DNA from: Allium sativum
Taxonomy: Eukaryota; Streptophyta; Magnoliopsida; Asparagales; Amaryllidaceae
Assembly (NCBI GenBank): GCA_030737875.1
Contig: CM060915.1
Span: 628,682,786-628,746,785, forward strand
Length of the DNA: 64,000 nucleotides
Direction: 5' to 3'
Every line of letters starts with the position of its first letter. Position 1 is the stretch's first letter. Both the position numbers and the translations under genes were made by a program. Shown in pieces: positions 50,836-62,915 of this stretch. The notes under the pieces are model-generated. The model was not told the origin of the DNA. It saw only the letters and a program-made list of their open reading frames with translations, and did no database searches.

Positions 50836-50990
50836 ACGGAGGGGGGGTCCAGGGGGGGTGGCAACCCCCCTAGGTGGGGGTGCGGGGGCAACGCCCCCGC
50901 TAACGGGGTACGACATGCCCGGTCAGGTCGTGGGGGTCCAGAGGGCAACGTCCCCGGCGGGGTGCGGGGCAGCGCCCCATCCAAAACGGT
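50836..50990. other. G-rich island inside F
   Basis: About 155 bp of very high GC (gggggggtccagggggggtgg, gcgggggcaacgcccccgc, gcggggcagcgcccc) in AT-rich sequence. Runs of four or more G on both strands and short palindromes suggest quadruplex or hairpin potential. Confidence 0.75.
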
Positions 50991-51474
50991 ACGTAATAAT
51001 TAACTCTCGACAATTTACTTTATACATAATAAAATTAAAATTAATAACAACTATTCAATATTTTTAATTATACAATAGTGAATGAATAAGTAATAATGAC
51101 TAAATAATAAACAATTTTAATTATTTAGTAATAATCATGACCAATATTAAATAAGTAATAATTAACTGCTATTATGTTATAACAATTTTCAAGTAAATGT
51201 TAACTACAAGGAGTAATCGTCAATATAACATAACACGTTAGAGTTTTAAATAAGGCCAAAAGGTGGCCTTCACCTCTACTGCTTCGAATAGGGAACAAAT
51301 ATCAAAGGCAGACTGCCTAGATCTAAAATTTTCGTTTTGGCTCCATCGCGAATATTTGGCTCCAAAGTAAAATTTTCGTTTTGGCTCCATCGGGCCTTTT
51401 CCTTTTTCACGGTAACACAATTTTAGAAATCATTTTATCTTCTTAAACTATAAACCTACCCACGCCGCCTATTA

Positions 51475-53280
51475 TTCTCTCTCTCCGTCATCTCGTTCTT
51501 TCTTTTCTTCACAAAATAAATCAGTTATCTGGTAGTGCAATCGAAGGCAAGTTTGGAGATTTTAGGTTTGGATTCGCGTATTATTAGTCGTGCAGCAGAT
51601 CTATGATTTCAGGTTGGAGATTTCAGGTCGGAGATGCGGGAGTCACCGGAGTTCCTGGCGTCGCAGGCATCGAAACCGATCTCTGGTATGATTTGTTGAT
51701 GCTCTCTTAAGTGAAGTTCTCATATTCCAGTTGCAAGCTCTTCATTGATTGAACGTTGAAATGAATCCAAGTTTACACCTTTTTCTGGTATGAATTTTAA
51801 TTTCGAAATTTGCTTTTATTTGTTAGAACTTGGATGGGTTGAAACCAGTGATGAATCGGTGTATTTATAGGATTAAAAATCCTAAATATTTTCTCTGATT
51901 TCGTTATTGGCTTGGTCTGATTTGGTTTGATATATACGAAATTTTTGGGGCTTCTGAAATCAACTGCTTTGAATTTGTGTACTTTTGAAATATTCAAACT
52001 TAGGGGATAATACAGTTTAAATTCCCATCCAATGGCAAGAATGGTTGATTTTGGTTATTTTACGCAAACTAATATAGATAGCCTGGTGCTTATAAGCTAT
52101 GTCGTATTTCTGGGGTGGTTAGTAATAGTCAGAAACATCCATTAAAATCAAGCAAAAAGAATTGGAAATTTGATTCAATTGAAACAATTGAAACTGTAAT
52201 CAATAATCAATGAATGACCTACACAATAGTGCACTGCAAACAAAGAATGAATACAGACACAATAGCTCACACACTTGCTCATATAGGATAGCAATTTTTT
52301 AAACATGTGAACTCTGTGTTTTCTAATAAATGAATAAAAGCCTTCAAAGTTACTTATATGCACAGTTAGATTGCTGCCCTACATTACTTTGTCAAGTATA
52401 AACTGAGAAAGGGGACCTTGCTACATGACTAAAGATCTCAGTTAAAATTTTTCTTGTGGATTGTTAATCCTATTTCTTCGTGTATTTGTAAACTATTTTC
52501 TTGCAAGATGCACTTGTATTTCTAGCTCATCCATTTATGTTTTGATTGTTGCAGCATGTTCACTAAAACCTGTAGGAGGCTTCGAATAATGAAAGATTCA
52601 GACGCAATCGAACTTGGTATGCCTTAGTTTATTTCTCATTTATCGTGCTTCATATATTTCGGAGAGGTACCACATAAATTAAGCTTTTATGTATCATTCT
52701 TGTCAAAAGATTCTGGTTATATCTGTCAAGATACATATGCATATGCTTATTGCTGCCTTTCAGAATAACACTTAGTGGGCATTACCTTTTCCTGTCTCTT
52801 TATCCACTAGTTTATGTCGATTCCCCTTTCGTCCTCATCACATTCCGCTCTTCTTTATCCTAGTCGATAATGTTTTGTACTAAACATCATAAAGGAATCC
52901 ACACACAGCAAATTGTTGCACCATAGCAAACAGCTTTTAATGCGAACATTTTAACGTCTTTACATTCATAATTCTTCTCCATTACTCTATAACATTTGTT
53001 ATTCTAATAGCTAATTGTTTGCCGTTTTAGCTCCAAGGGCAAGCGAGAAGATCAAGAACCAAACCTGACCACCATTCTCGTGCTTTCAAGAGACGTCCGA
53101 GGCCAAATGGTTAGAAGAGTTATTGAAAATTGTGTTGCTAGTATATTCCTTGGTTTCTTGTCCATGTGGATTCAGAAAGATTTTGGAATATGGTTGAGAA
53201 TTCTGAAAGCAAGATGTCATCTTCTAATGTACGAAATGTTGTCTAAAACTTATTGTTTGTAATACTGAATATTTGAGTAT
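51475..53280 (+). pseudogene. Gene-like cassette inside F, origin unknown
   Basis: I do not recognise a protein. A pyrimidine-rich leader (tctctctctccgtcatctcg) precedes a possible first exon starting at the ATG at 51634 and ending at g|gtatg (51685/51686). A possible second exon (52555-52616) is bounded by ttgttgcag and gtatgc. A third stretch from 53031 follows gccgttttag and runs to an open frame ending at 53262. Joined by eye the frame stops early in exon 2. It could be a captured host-gene fragment, a non-coding transcript, or decayed element sequence. Splice calls are inference. Confidence 0.3.
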
Positions 53281-53399
53281 TTTAATAAATTAGTTTGCAA
53301 ATAACTATAATATCGGATTTGCTTATGGAGTATTGCTTTATTTAGTGTATTGTTCTTTTCAGTTGCAAAAGATGTTTTTTTTTTTAAAACCCAAATGTC

Positions 53400-53635
53400 A
53401 ATCACAACGGTGCATAACAGTTGTAGTAGATTTTATTACAATGGTGCATAACTATTGTAATAAAGTTTATTACAACAGTGGAAAAAACTTGTAAAATATA
53501 CATATTACAACGGTGTTGCAACAGTGCAAAAAAGTTGTAAAAGACATTAGTCTACAACAACTTCTTAATACACGACGGTTTGCCCACCGTTGTAAAATGT
53601 ATATTACAACGGTGTTCCACCGTTGTAATAGGGTC
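53400..53635. repeat. Right subterminal hairpin repeats of F
   Basis: About six units such as acaacggtgcataacagttgt and acaacggtgttccaccgttg, in inverse arrangement to the left array. Confidence 0.85.
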
Positions 53636-53649
53636 ATTTTGTTGTAGTG

Positions 53650-53831
53650 GTAATGAATTTAAATCTTTGATATTTTCCAATGTGTAATATTTATTCATAC
53701 TCTGTTATATTCTTGTACTCTGATGTAAATTGTTGTAACAAGCAATGAAGTGTTCTATTGTTTGCGTTCTGATTTGTCTTGTTCTTAACTCAATCCGGGC
53801 GTTCCCATAAGGGAGAGTTTGGGTCGTTTGA
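53650..53831 (+). repeat. Element G LTR, 3' end piece
   Basis: Continues G after F (ttgtactctgatgtaaattg) and ends gggtcgtttga, a decayed gggtcgttaca. Confidence 0.7.
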
Positions 53832-55765
53832 TATCTTTTATCTTTACAAACGCGGAGTATTTCATCCAAGATCTTTTCAAATCATTTATTATGATTTTAC
53901 ATAATGTATTCGTGTCCATCCAAAATCGGACATCAAAATCATATTTTTATTTTTCTCTGACTACCATGTTAAAATATTCGTTTATATTCTAAATTGGGAT
54001 GTGACTCAATCAATTACCATATAATTTTAATTATATGGAATTCGTGCATTTCATGTATTCAAAAATAGTGATAAACAACTATTAAACATTCAATTCACAT
54101 CCAAAGTGCAATTTACAACTGTATAAGCATTAAATAATTAAATAACGCTAATAATGACCTGTCAATCAATCGATTGACATACAACTAAACACAAGGGAGA
54201 TGTGTGAAGTTATTATCATCCCCAAACCCATGTGGGGTTTTCAATCAACATCTAATGATTTGCATATGTGGGCGATGTGTAAATTTATCGTGCCAATACC
54301 CGTGTGGGATATACATCACAATCCATGTGAATTTATTTATTATTTTATATCACTTATAATCATAGTTTAATGATAATAATATTAAAACTGTAAATATCCA
54401 TCATCCACTCAATAAACATTGCAATCACAGGCAATATACATACATTCATTTATAAAAATAAATAACTATACAAAAGAATTGAGTGAGAGGGTTCTCACGA
54501 TTGGTTTCCACTCCGTCGGTCTTTAATTGATAATTTATAAAAACAATTTCATAAGAATTGGGCTGCTAAAATCTGTGAATCAGAGAAACTGAAAAGTCCC
54601 AAACAAAGGCAAACAGTCCGGGCTCCGGCTGGGAAAGAGCCTGTATCAATATACACCGTGGGCCGAGTCCACACAGATTACCAGTCGACTGGTCCATTTC
54701 AGACCAGTTGACTGGTCATAACCTGGGCTACTGCCCAGGTTGACTACAAGTCAACTGGTCTGTTTTGGACAAGTCGACTGGTGGCTGTGGAATGGTCCAA
54801 TTCGATTTTTCTTTTTTTGACCTTATGTTATATGAATCGTTTCTGCGAACTATGGAGGCTAATGCACTTGATCTAGATGATAATAAGGCCTCATAAGCTC
54901 ATCGAAACAACTTAAGAACATAAACAAACATGCACAAACATATACACATGAGATTGCAATGATTTTGATTATAAGCTCAAAAGTGAACCCAATTCCAAAC
55001 CAAAGCATGCTAAAGTGATTCAAGCAACTTGTGAAAATTTAGGACTTTGCCGATGCGACAACGGAGCTTCACAAGATGACCAATTCAACTCATTGCTTAT
55101 GAATTAGATTGTGTGGACAATTCTAATCATAATTTTCAACTCAGTGAAGCATGAACACATGCAATCGGTTAAGTTGCACTAACCTATCCAATTCAATAGC
55201 ATATGCAAACTCAAATGAACACTAAATTACACTTTTACAAGCCTCTATGCTTGTGGCATAGATTGGATTCATGAATAACTCATAAAGAACTCACCTTTGA
55301 TGGTTAGAAGCAATGAATCAATCTAATAGCGAGCTAGAACAACCTATCTTCGATAAAAACACTAGAATCAACAAACTATAATCATATAAACATATTTACT
55401 AAGAATTAGGTCATAAGAAATCTCACGAATCAAAGAGAAAGCAAGATAGAGAAGATGGAGAGGAGCTTACCAAAGCTTTTCCTTGGATTTGCACTCCACG
55501 ATTTGAATTGGATTCCTAAGATCAAGCTAGGGCTTAGGGAATTCTGTTTCCCTTTCTTTTCCCCATTTCTGTTTTTGCTAAGTGTTTGGATGGAATGAAG
55601 AGAAGAGGGCTGATTTAGGGGTTATAAGAGTGGGCTAGGTTTAGCCATCCTCTCCCCAACCAAGGTACTAAAACTCCGAAGCTCGGAATATATCAATTTT
55701 CATACTTTTCGAACATGTAAATGACATTTTGAACTCAATGGAAGTGGTTTCTAGTCCTGATTCAT
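53832..55765 (-). repeat. Element H left LTR, second piece
   Basis: Matches D from about 31200 to 35690 (cacccgtgtgg-like motif near 54228, gggcgatgtgtaaa near 54270, gaactcaatggaagtggttt near 55732), but the hairpin array is essentially absent. A reversed TATA-like cttataacccc lies near 55618. The stretch 54830-55600 is unique AT-rich sequence with no gene that I can support. Confidence 0.8.
54680..54782. repeat. Cluster of palindromes in LTR H
   Basis: accagtcgactggt (54680-54693), gaccagttgactggtc (54702-54717), ACCTGGGC tact GCCCAGGT (54721-54740), then half or altered copies at about 54749-54760 and 54770-54782. Confidence 0.8.
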
Positions 55766-57722
55766 TATAACAACCCACTTTTCGTAGGGATATTGAATTG
55801 GGAATCAACTAAATGATTTGGTAATTTAAAGGAAAAATAAATATAATAATGAATAAATAAATAGATAAAAGCAAAAAAAAAAAAAAAATTGGGATGAGAG
55901 GAAAATACATGTTTTATGAATTATTGGGCGTATGTAGTTGATGTAAAATGTTGCACGTTTTGTTGTAACAATGATAAAGTTTATTGTTTTTGATTAAATA
56001 ACAATTTTAAAAGAAAAAAAAGATTTTTTTTATGATTACATAACGAAGTTTTGCCTTTATGTATGAGAAATTTAAATAACACAACATTTTTATGTGTGTG
56101 CATTTGAAAAAAAAAAGAGAGAAGTTCACATAATGTTGAAAATATGTGTATAAGGTAAAAAGAAAATTCTATGTCCATTTTCTTTTCATAAGAAAAAAAA
56201 GAGAAAGAACTTTTATATTAAAGAGAAAAAAAATATGTAAACAAAATAAAAATAAAAATAAAGTATGCATTTTTGATGAAAGCTCTAGAAACAAATTAAA
56301 TAAGAGGGAAAATCAAAAATATCTCATAAGAGACAAAGTGTAATGATTGTGTTGCATAGGAGAAATAAAAATAAAAATAAAAATAAAAAGAAGGGTGAAA
56401 TAATAAAATAAATGGGGAGAAGTAGAGATATTTGTTAGGACCAATCTTGAGAGGGGGCTAAGGATAAAATCCTTCCCATCCTCATCGACCGATTACTTAC
56501 ATTACGTATTTCTCATTTCTCTATCAGAAAGCAGAAACACACCGTAACAAAAAGAGAGGAAAAAAATCAAATCTTCTCATCCAAATCAAAATAAAAATCA
56601 AAAATTTGCAAGCAAAGATTGAAGTAAGATTCCCAATTCTTTATGCAAGTATCCCTAAATCAATTCTACCATACCTTCTTCTTTTGTTCTTCCATGAATT
56701 GTTATTTAGGGTTTTAATTTTATGTGATAATTGAAAAGGGCTTTGAGAGAAATCAAAGAAAGCGGTTTCAGAGCTGAAAGATTGCCTTTTGAAGTTGTAG
56801 GTGAGTGAAGTTTTCACCTTTTTCCTCTTTAAATCATGGATTATGTATGATTGATGGGTTAAAAGTGAAATTTTGATTGTAAATTAGCTCCTTCCTCTAT
56901 GTTTGATTTATTCTTGGTGCGTTTTGGGCAATTAGATTAGATTTGTTGTATTATTGCAAAATTGAAGGCATAATACCTTAAATTGGTTGCATGCATACAA
57001 CTTTTACTACATGCAAGATATATGTTTCATTGCCTCAAAGTTGTTGCACGCATGTAATTTTATCGCATGCAAGGTGCTTGTCTAATTGCTTTAAAGAAAA
57101 GAAAATCGATAATCCTTGAAAGGCAAATCTTTAAGCCTTTTGCTAATTTTCTATTAAAAAAATTTACTGAAAAAAAAATTTCAGCATGGAGGAGGAGCTG
57201 CAGCAACAGTCCATTCTGGACTACACAGGCAGTCCAGTTCCGGGCTGAGCTTGCAGCTCAAATTGGGTTGCAAAGCTGCCCAGAACGGGCTATCCAACCA
57301 GCCTAGAAGAGGCTGTGGTGGCAGCCCGGAATGGCTGCCCAGCCAGCCCGGAAGGGCTGCCCAGCCAGCCCGGACTGGGCCGGTCTGGCAGCCCAAAAAG
57401 GCTGCCCAGCCAGCCCGGACTGGACCGGTCTGGCAGCCCAAAAAGGCTGCCCAGCCAGCCCGGACTGGACCGGTCTGGCAGCCCAAAAGGGCTACCCATT
57501 AGCCTGGAGTGGGTCGGTCTGGGCGGCCTATATGGGCTGCCCAGCCAGTCCAGGCTGGGCCGGCCTGGGCGGCCTGGCCTGCAGGCCTGGGCTGGCCTGT
57601 GCACCCAGCCGGGCTTGCCTGGGCCGCCAGGGCTGGCCTGCGCACCCAGCCGGGCTAGCCTGGGCCTTCCAGGACAGTTCTGGTTGGGCTGCACCAAGCT
57701 GCCCCGCTGGGCCGGCCATGGT
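55766..57722 (+). repeat. Element I left arm
   Basis: AT-rich outer 1.4 kb with poly-A/T runs, a leader-like stretch near 56550-56820 (cctaaatcaattctacc, gtaggtgagtgaag), then the GC core from 57190. Colinear with the complement of 61345-59506. Confidence 0.88.
57190..57722 (+). repeat. GC-rich core of left arm with 45-bp tandem repeats
   Basis: Three near-identical 45-bp units (gctgcccagccagcccggac...ggcagcccaaaa) at about 57355-57490, plus diverged flanking units. The 45-bp period produces long overlapping open frames on both strands with 15-residue repeats; these are artefacts. Confidence 0.85.
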
Positions 57723-57814
57723 CTAAAAAAAATTAAGAAATTATTTTGTTAAAAAAAATATTTTAAATATTTTTTTTCAACAAAAGAATTTCTTAAATTT
57801 TTTTATTTTTTAAG

Positions 57815-59255
57815 ACCAGGGCCGGCCTGCTGGGCAGCCTGGTGCAGCCCAACTAGGACTGTCCTGGAAGGCGCAGGCCAGCCCGGTTGGGTGCGCAGGC
57901 CAGCCCGGCTGGGTGCGCAGGCCAGCCCAGGCTGGCTGGCGGCCCAGGCCGGCTGGCGGCCCAGACCAGCCCAGGCCTGCAGGCCGGGCCGCCCAAGCCG
58001 GCCCAGCCTGGACTGGCTGGGCAGCCCATTTGGGTCGCCCAGTCTGGGCTGGCTGGGCAGCCCTTCTGGGCTACCAGACCGGCCCAGTCCGCGCTGGCTG
58101 GGCAGCCCTCTGGGCTGCCACCGCAGCCTCTTCTGGGCTGGTTGGACAGCCCATTCTGGGGCTGCCTGGGCATCCCATTTCGGGCTGCTTTGCAGCCCAT
58201 TTCGGGCTGCAAGCTTAGGCCAGAGCTGGACTGCCTGTGCAGTCCAGAATGGACTGTTGCTACAGCTCCTCCCCCATGCTGAAATTTTTTTCAGCAATTT
58301 TTTTTTAACAGAAGATTAGCGAAAGGTATAAAGATTTGCCTTTCAAAGATTATCAATTTGCTTTTCTTTAAAGCAATTAAACTTGCACCTTGCATGCGAT
58401 AAAATTACATGCATGCAACAACTATGAGGCAATGAAACATATATCTTGCATGCAGTAAAATTTGTATGCATGCAACCAATTTAAAGTATTATGCCTTCAA
58501 TTTTGCAATAATACAGCAAATCTAATCTAAGTGCCCAAAACACATCAAGAATAAATCAAACATAGGGGAAGAAGCTAATTTACAATCAAAATTTCACCTT
58601 TAACACATCAATCATACATAATCCATGATTTAAAGAGGAAAAATGTGAAAACTTCACTCACCTACAACTTCAAAAGGCAATCTTTCTGCTCTGAAACCGC
58701 TTGCTTTGATTGCTCTCAAGGCCCTTTTCAATTATCACATAAATTGAAAACCCTAAATAACAATTCATGGAAGAACAAAAGAAGAAGATATGGTAGAATT
58801 GATTTAGGGATACTTACTTGAAGAATTGAGAATCTTACTTCAATCATTGCTTGCAAATTTTTTATTTTTATTTTGATTTGGATGATAAGATTTGATTTTT
58901 TTCCTCTCTTTTTCCTACGGTGTGTTTCTGGTTTCTGATAGAGAAATGAGAAATATGTAATGTAAGTAATCGGTGGATGAGGATGGGAAGGATTTTATGC
59001 TTAGCCCCCTCTCCAGATTGTTCCTAACAAATATCTCTACTTCTCCTCATTTATTTTATTATTTCACCCTTCTTTTTATTTTTATTTCTCCTATGCAACA
59101 CAATCATTACACTTAGTCTCTAATGAGATACTTTTGATTTTCCCTATTATTTAATTTGTTTTTAGAGCTTTCATCAAAAATGCATACGTTATTTTTATTT
59201 TGTTTACATATTTTTTTCTCTTTAATATAAAAGTTCTTTCTCTTTTTTTTTTAAA
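57815..59255 (-). repeat. Element I middle copy, truncated arm
   Basis: Same orientation as the right arm. GC core 57815-58280 followed by the AT-rich arm down to tttctcttttttttta near 59250. It lacks the outer ~500 bp including the terminal tgtaac. Confidence 0.8.
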
Positions 59256-59505
59256 TACGCTACAAATTTATGAACAAAAACTAACACTAATAAAAAAAAT
59301 CTGATATCAAGTACGGTGACTTTTGCAAGAGCAACTTTAACTCAAATGGCATAAAATTTCATTTGTAGGAAAAAAACATTTCTTTTAAAAAATTTTAGAA
59401 AACAAGAATTTTTTAGCATAAAACATCTAAGCAATTTAGGGGAAAAAATTTAATTTTAAATAATTTTTTTGATCAACAAAAGAATTTCTTAAATTTTTTT
59501 TTTTT
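59256..59505. other. Spacer between middle and right copies of I
   Basis: AT-rich and unique within the window, with no gene. Its end (caacaaaagaatttcttaaa) repeats 57780-57799, so the duplicated unit includes this lead-in. Confidence 0.6.
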
Positions 59506-61345
59506 TTAGACCAGGGCCGGCCCAGCTGGACAGCCTGGTGCAGCCCAACCAGGACTGTCATGGAAGGCCCAGGCCAGCCCGGTTGGGTGTGCAGGCCAGC
59601 CCAGGCCGCCTAGACTGGCCCAGTCCTGGCTGGCTGGGTAGCCCATTTGGGCCGCCCAGACCGACCCAGTCTGGGCTGGCTGGGCAGCTCTTCTGGGCAA
59701 CCAGACCGGCCCAGTCCGGGCTGGCTGGGCAGCCCTTCTGGGCTGCCACCGCAGCCTCTTTTGGGCTGGCTGGACAGCCCGTTCTGGGCTGCCTGGGCAG
59801 TCCATTTAGGGCTGCTTTGCAGCCTATTTTGGGCTGCAAGCTCATCCCAAAACTGGACTGCCTGTGCAGTCCAGAATGGACTGTTGCCGCAGCTCTTTAA
59901 GCTGCATCTCCTCCCCCATGCTGAAATTTTTTTTCAGCAATATTTTTTTAACAGAAAATTAGCAAAAGGCATAAAGATTTGCCTTTCAAGGATTATCAAT
60001 TTGCTTTTCTTTAAAGCAATTAAACAAGCACCTTGCATGCGATAAAATTACATGCATGCAACAACTATGAGGCAATGAAACATATATCTTGCATGTAGTA
60101 AAAGTTATATGCATGCAATCAATTTATGGTATTATGCCTTCAATTTTGCAATAATACAGCAAATCTAATGTAATTTCCCAAAACACACCAAGAATAAATC
60201 AAACATAGGGGAAGGAGCTAATTTACAATCAAAATTTCACCTTTAACCCATCAATCATACATAATCCATGATTTAAAGAGGAAAAAGGTGAAAACTTCAC
60301 TCAACTACAACTTTAAAAGGCAATCTTTCAGCTCTGAAACCGCTTGCTTTGATTGCTCTCAAGGCCCTTTTCAATTATCACATAAAGTGAAAACCCTAAA
60401 TAACAATTCATGGAAGAAAAAAAGAAGAAGATATGGTAGAATTGATTTTGGGATACTTACTTGAAGAATTGGGAATCTTACTTCAATCTTTGCTTGCAAA
60501 TTTTTGATTTTTATTTTGATTTGGATGAGAGATTTGATTTTTTTTTCCCTCTCTTTTTCTTACGGTGTGTTTCCGGTTTCTGATAGAGAAATGAGAAATA
60601 CGTAATGTAAGTAATCAGTGGATGAGGATGGGACGGATTTTATCGTTAGCCCCCTCTCTAGATTGTTCCTAACAAATATCTCTACTTCTCCCCATTTATT
60701 TTATTATTTCACCCTTCTTTTTATTTTTATTTTTATTTCTCCTATGCAACACAATCATTACACTTTGTCTCTTATGAGATATTTTTGATTTTCCCTCTTA
60801 TTTAATTTGTTTCTAGAGCTTTCATCAAAAATGCATACTTTATTTTTATGTTTATTTTGTTTACATATTTTTTTTCTCTTTAATATAATAGTTCTTTCTC
60901 TTTTTTTTTTCTTATGAAAAGAAAATGGACATAAAATTTTCATTTTACCTTATACACATATTTTCAACATTATGTGAACTTCTCTCTCTTTTTTTTTTCA
61001 AATGCACACTTGAAAACTAACACACACATAAAAATGTTGTGTTATTTAAATTTCTCATACATAAAGGCAAAATTTCGTTATATCATCATAAAAAAAAATT
61101 CTTTTAAAATTGTTATTTAATAAAAAACAATCAACTTTATCATTGTTACAACAAAACGTGCAACATTTTACATCAACTACATACGCCCAATAATTCATAA
61201 AACATGTATTTTCCTCTCATCCCAAAAATATATGTTTTTCTTTTATCTATTTATTTATTCATTATTATATTTATTTTTCCTTTAAATTACCAAATCAATT
61301 AGTTGATTCCCAATTCAATATCCCTAAGTAAAGTGGGTTGTTACA
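59506..61345 (-). repeat. Element I right arm
   Basis: Complement of the left arm: GC core 59506-59935, then the AT-rich arm ending gtgggttgttaca. It has fewer 45-bp units than the left arm. Confidence 0.88.
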
Positions 61346-61898
61346 TTCATCCATATGTAAAAAGTGAAATTTTGGTCATACGCACTAAGAAAAAGACCAA
61401 ATTTCGGCCAACTTTAAAGGTATCGATGTTTAAGTTTTTGAATATGTAGACGACATTCTCAATGGAAGTGGTTTCATTGAAAATGGTGGTCGTTTGCAAA
61501 ATGGCTATTTTAAAGGCTATATAATATATATATATGTATATATATATATATTCCATAGCAACTATTTAAAATTTTAATTTAGATATAACTTACAATTTAT
61601 AAAGTAAAATATCAGTTTCATACATTCATTAGAAAATTACAATTCAAAATATTCCAATGTTTCTTGTTTTATCAAATTCTGAATTATATTGAATTCTACA
61701 TATTCATTTAAAGTTCAAAACCAAATTTTCCAAACTACCGCGCCATTTCAAGCTCGTTTTAATTAAATTTTAAATTTATATGTTCTATCTTCGATTTAAA
61801 TAATAATTCTCAAAATAAATCATTCAAAATATTTAATTTCTATTAAAATCAATAAAAAAATAAATTTCAAATTGGTTCCAAAATTCTGAGTTGTTACA
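61346..61898 (-). repeat. Element H left LTR, last piece
   Basis: Continues H after I (ttcatccatatgtaaaaagt joins gattcat upstream as in D). It ends gagttgttaca and carries the family U3 motif aatggaagtggtttc. Confidence 0.82.
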
Positions 61899-62915
61899 AT
61901 CTCCCAAACTTAAAACTTTTTCGTCCTCAAAAAAGGAATGAAGCTGAAAGTTGTTTAACCAACCAACTCAACTTTCATTCTGGCTTACATTCTTGAACTT
62001 TTCAGTTTCTAAGAACTTTCTAATTTCTCAAAATTTGGTTAACTCCTTAAATTTTCAAATTTTTTTGCCATAACCTCCTTTGTATGGGTTGATCAGTACA
62101 ACTATAAATGGCCTCTACATGCTCTCATATATCAAAAGAAAATCGAAAAGTCAATCGGCTCATAAAATCATCAAACCCAATAAATATAGTAAATATTTAC
62201 CTTTTTGTCGGGCGTACAATTTTATTCCTCTTCTTAGCTTCCACACAATAGCTTGCTTAAGACGTATATGCATATCCATTTTGAACTAAATTTTCAATTC
62301 AGTTTCGCATTATACTTGACTTGGCTTAATTTACCTTTCAGTTTCATATTGGTTTTATGACTCCGATATTTTTATTAGTTGAATTAATAATCACACATCA
62401 CAGTTAGCAATCAATTAGTTGATTATCTTTTCAAATATATAACTTTTATATACTAAAAATCATATTTTCAGTGCCAAATCACAAACAGTAAACTCTAACT
62501 ATGTTTTGGTTCTCACACCAGTCAATTGGAAGTATATAAACATCCCATTTTCGAAACTCAAAAACAAACATTGATGATGCTCGAGCTATCATTAGAGTCA
62601 TCCCCGCGCGACTAGACTGTGATTCTATATCTACCCAATATATTTGAGTCCTCGAATATATGTTTGTGAGACGTAAATGAAAATCACCTTATACTCGATA
62701 GTCCAAATTCAAAATCAAATAAAATACTCAAATACGTAAAAAAAGATATATTTTTCAAACTAAATTCTTTTTAATAAACAACACTCTTCAAACTCATTCT
62801 ACTCTAATGAGTCATTCTTATAGGATGTTACTAATCCTATCTCTGATGAATTCTTTTGTTCAATTCTAATGTATCTTGTTCTTGAGCTCTGTAAACCAAA
62901 GCTCTGATACCAAAC
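61899..62915 (-). other. Element H internal region, non-coding, with PPT and PBS
   Basis: The minus strand ends in the PPT context ttttaagtttgggagat beside the left LTR, preceded by a hairpin with one mismatch (61916-61935). The PBS reads tggtatcagagc on the minus strand (62901-62912). About 1.0 kb with no gag or pol. A motif like D's internal repeat (actcattc..., ggatgttactaatcctatct) lies at 62795-62850. Confidence 0.8.

Larger units (their letters stand above)
50238..53649. mobile_element. Element F: non-autonomous CACTA (CMC/EnSpm) DNA transposon
   Basis: 3412 bp with terminal inverted repeats CACTACAACAAAA and an exact 3-bp TSD gta (50235-50237, 53650-53652), as expected for CACTA elements. 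Subterminal arrays of ~30-bp hairpins (ACAACGGTG.../...CACCGTTGT) occupy about 50274-50440 and 53400-53635; in this superfamily such repeats bind the transposase accessory protein. No transposase is visible. The interior holds a GC-rich island and a gene-like cassette. Confidence 0.93.
7894..53831 (+). mobile_element. Element G: giant solo LTR (about 6.9 kb net), split by C and F
   Basis: It runs from tgtaacaacccg at 7894 to gggtcgtttga at 53831. TSDs are tatat (7889-7893) and tatct (53832-53836), one mismatch apart. Its own pieces are 7894-9070, 44650-50237 and 53650-53831. They match the D LTR from end to end in reverse, and no PBS, PPT or internal region lies between them, so this is a single LTR left by LTR-LTR recombination. 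The promoter-type TATA box is near 8791. Confidence 0.8.
55766..61345. mobile_element. Element I: 5.6 kb inverted-repeat (palindrome-like) element
   Basis: Exact TSD ttcat (55761-55765, 61346-61350). Left arm 55766-57722 and right arm 59506-61345 are inverted copies of about 1.9 kb, starting t(a/g)taacaacccac on each side. A third, truncated copy lies at 57815-59255 in right-arm orientation, with a unique spacer 59256-59505. LTR-like ends (TGTAACAACCCA..TGGGTTGTTACA) and a 5-bp TSD suggest integrase-mediated insertion. Each arm ends inward in a GC-rich tandem-repeat core. No protein is supported. A foldback DNA transposon is the alternative. Confidence 0.85.

Noticed and set aside
7894..53831. 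G as a complete two-LTR element
   Set aside because: Its pieces make one LTR only; no PBS, PPT or internal segment falls between them.
57181..57752. Overlapping 83-145 codon open frames on both strands of the GC cores of I
   Set aside because: They come from a GC-rich 45-bp repeat with few stop codons. Frames in all phases show the same 15-residue periodicity and no known domain.
55766..61345. MULE or Helitron identity for element I
   Set aside because: The TSD is 5 bp, not 9, and the ends are LTR-like. Helitrons lack TSDs and terminal inverted repeats.
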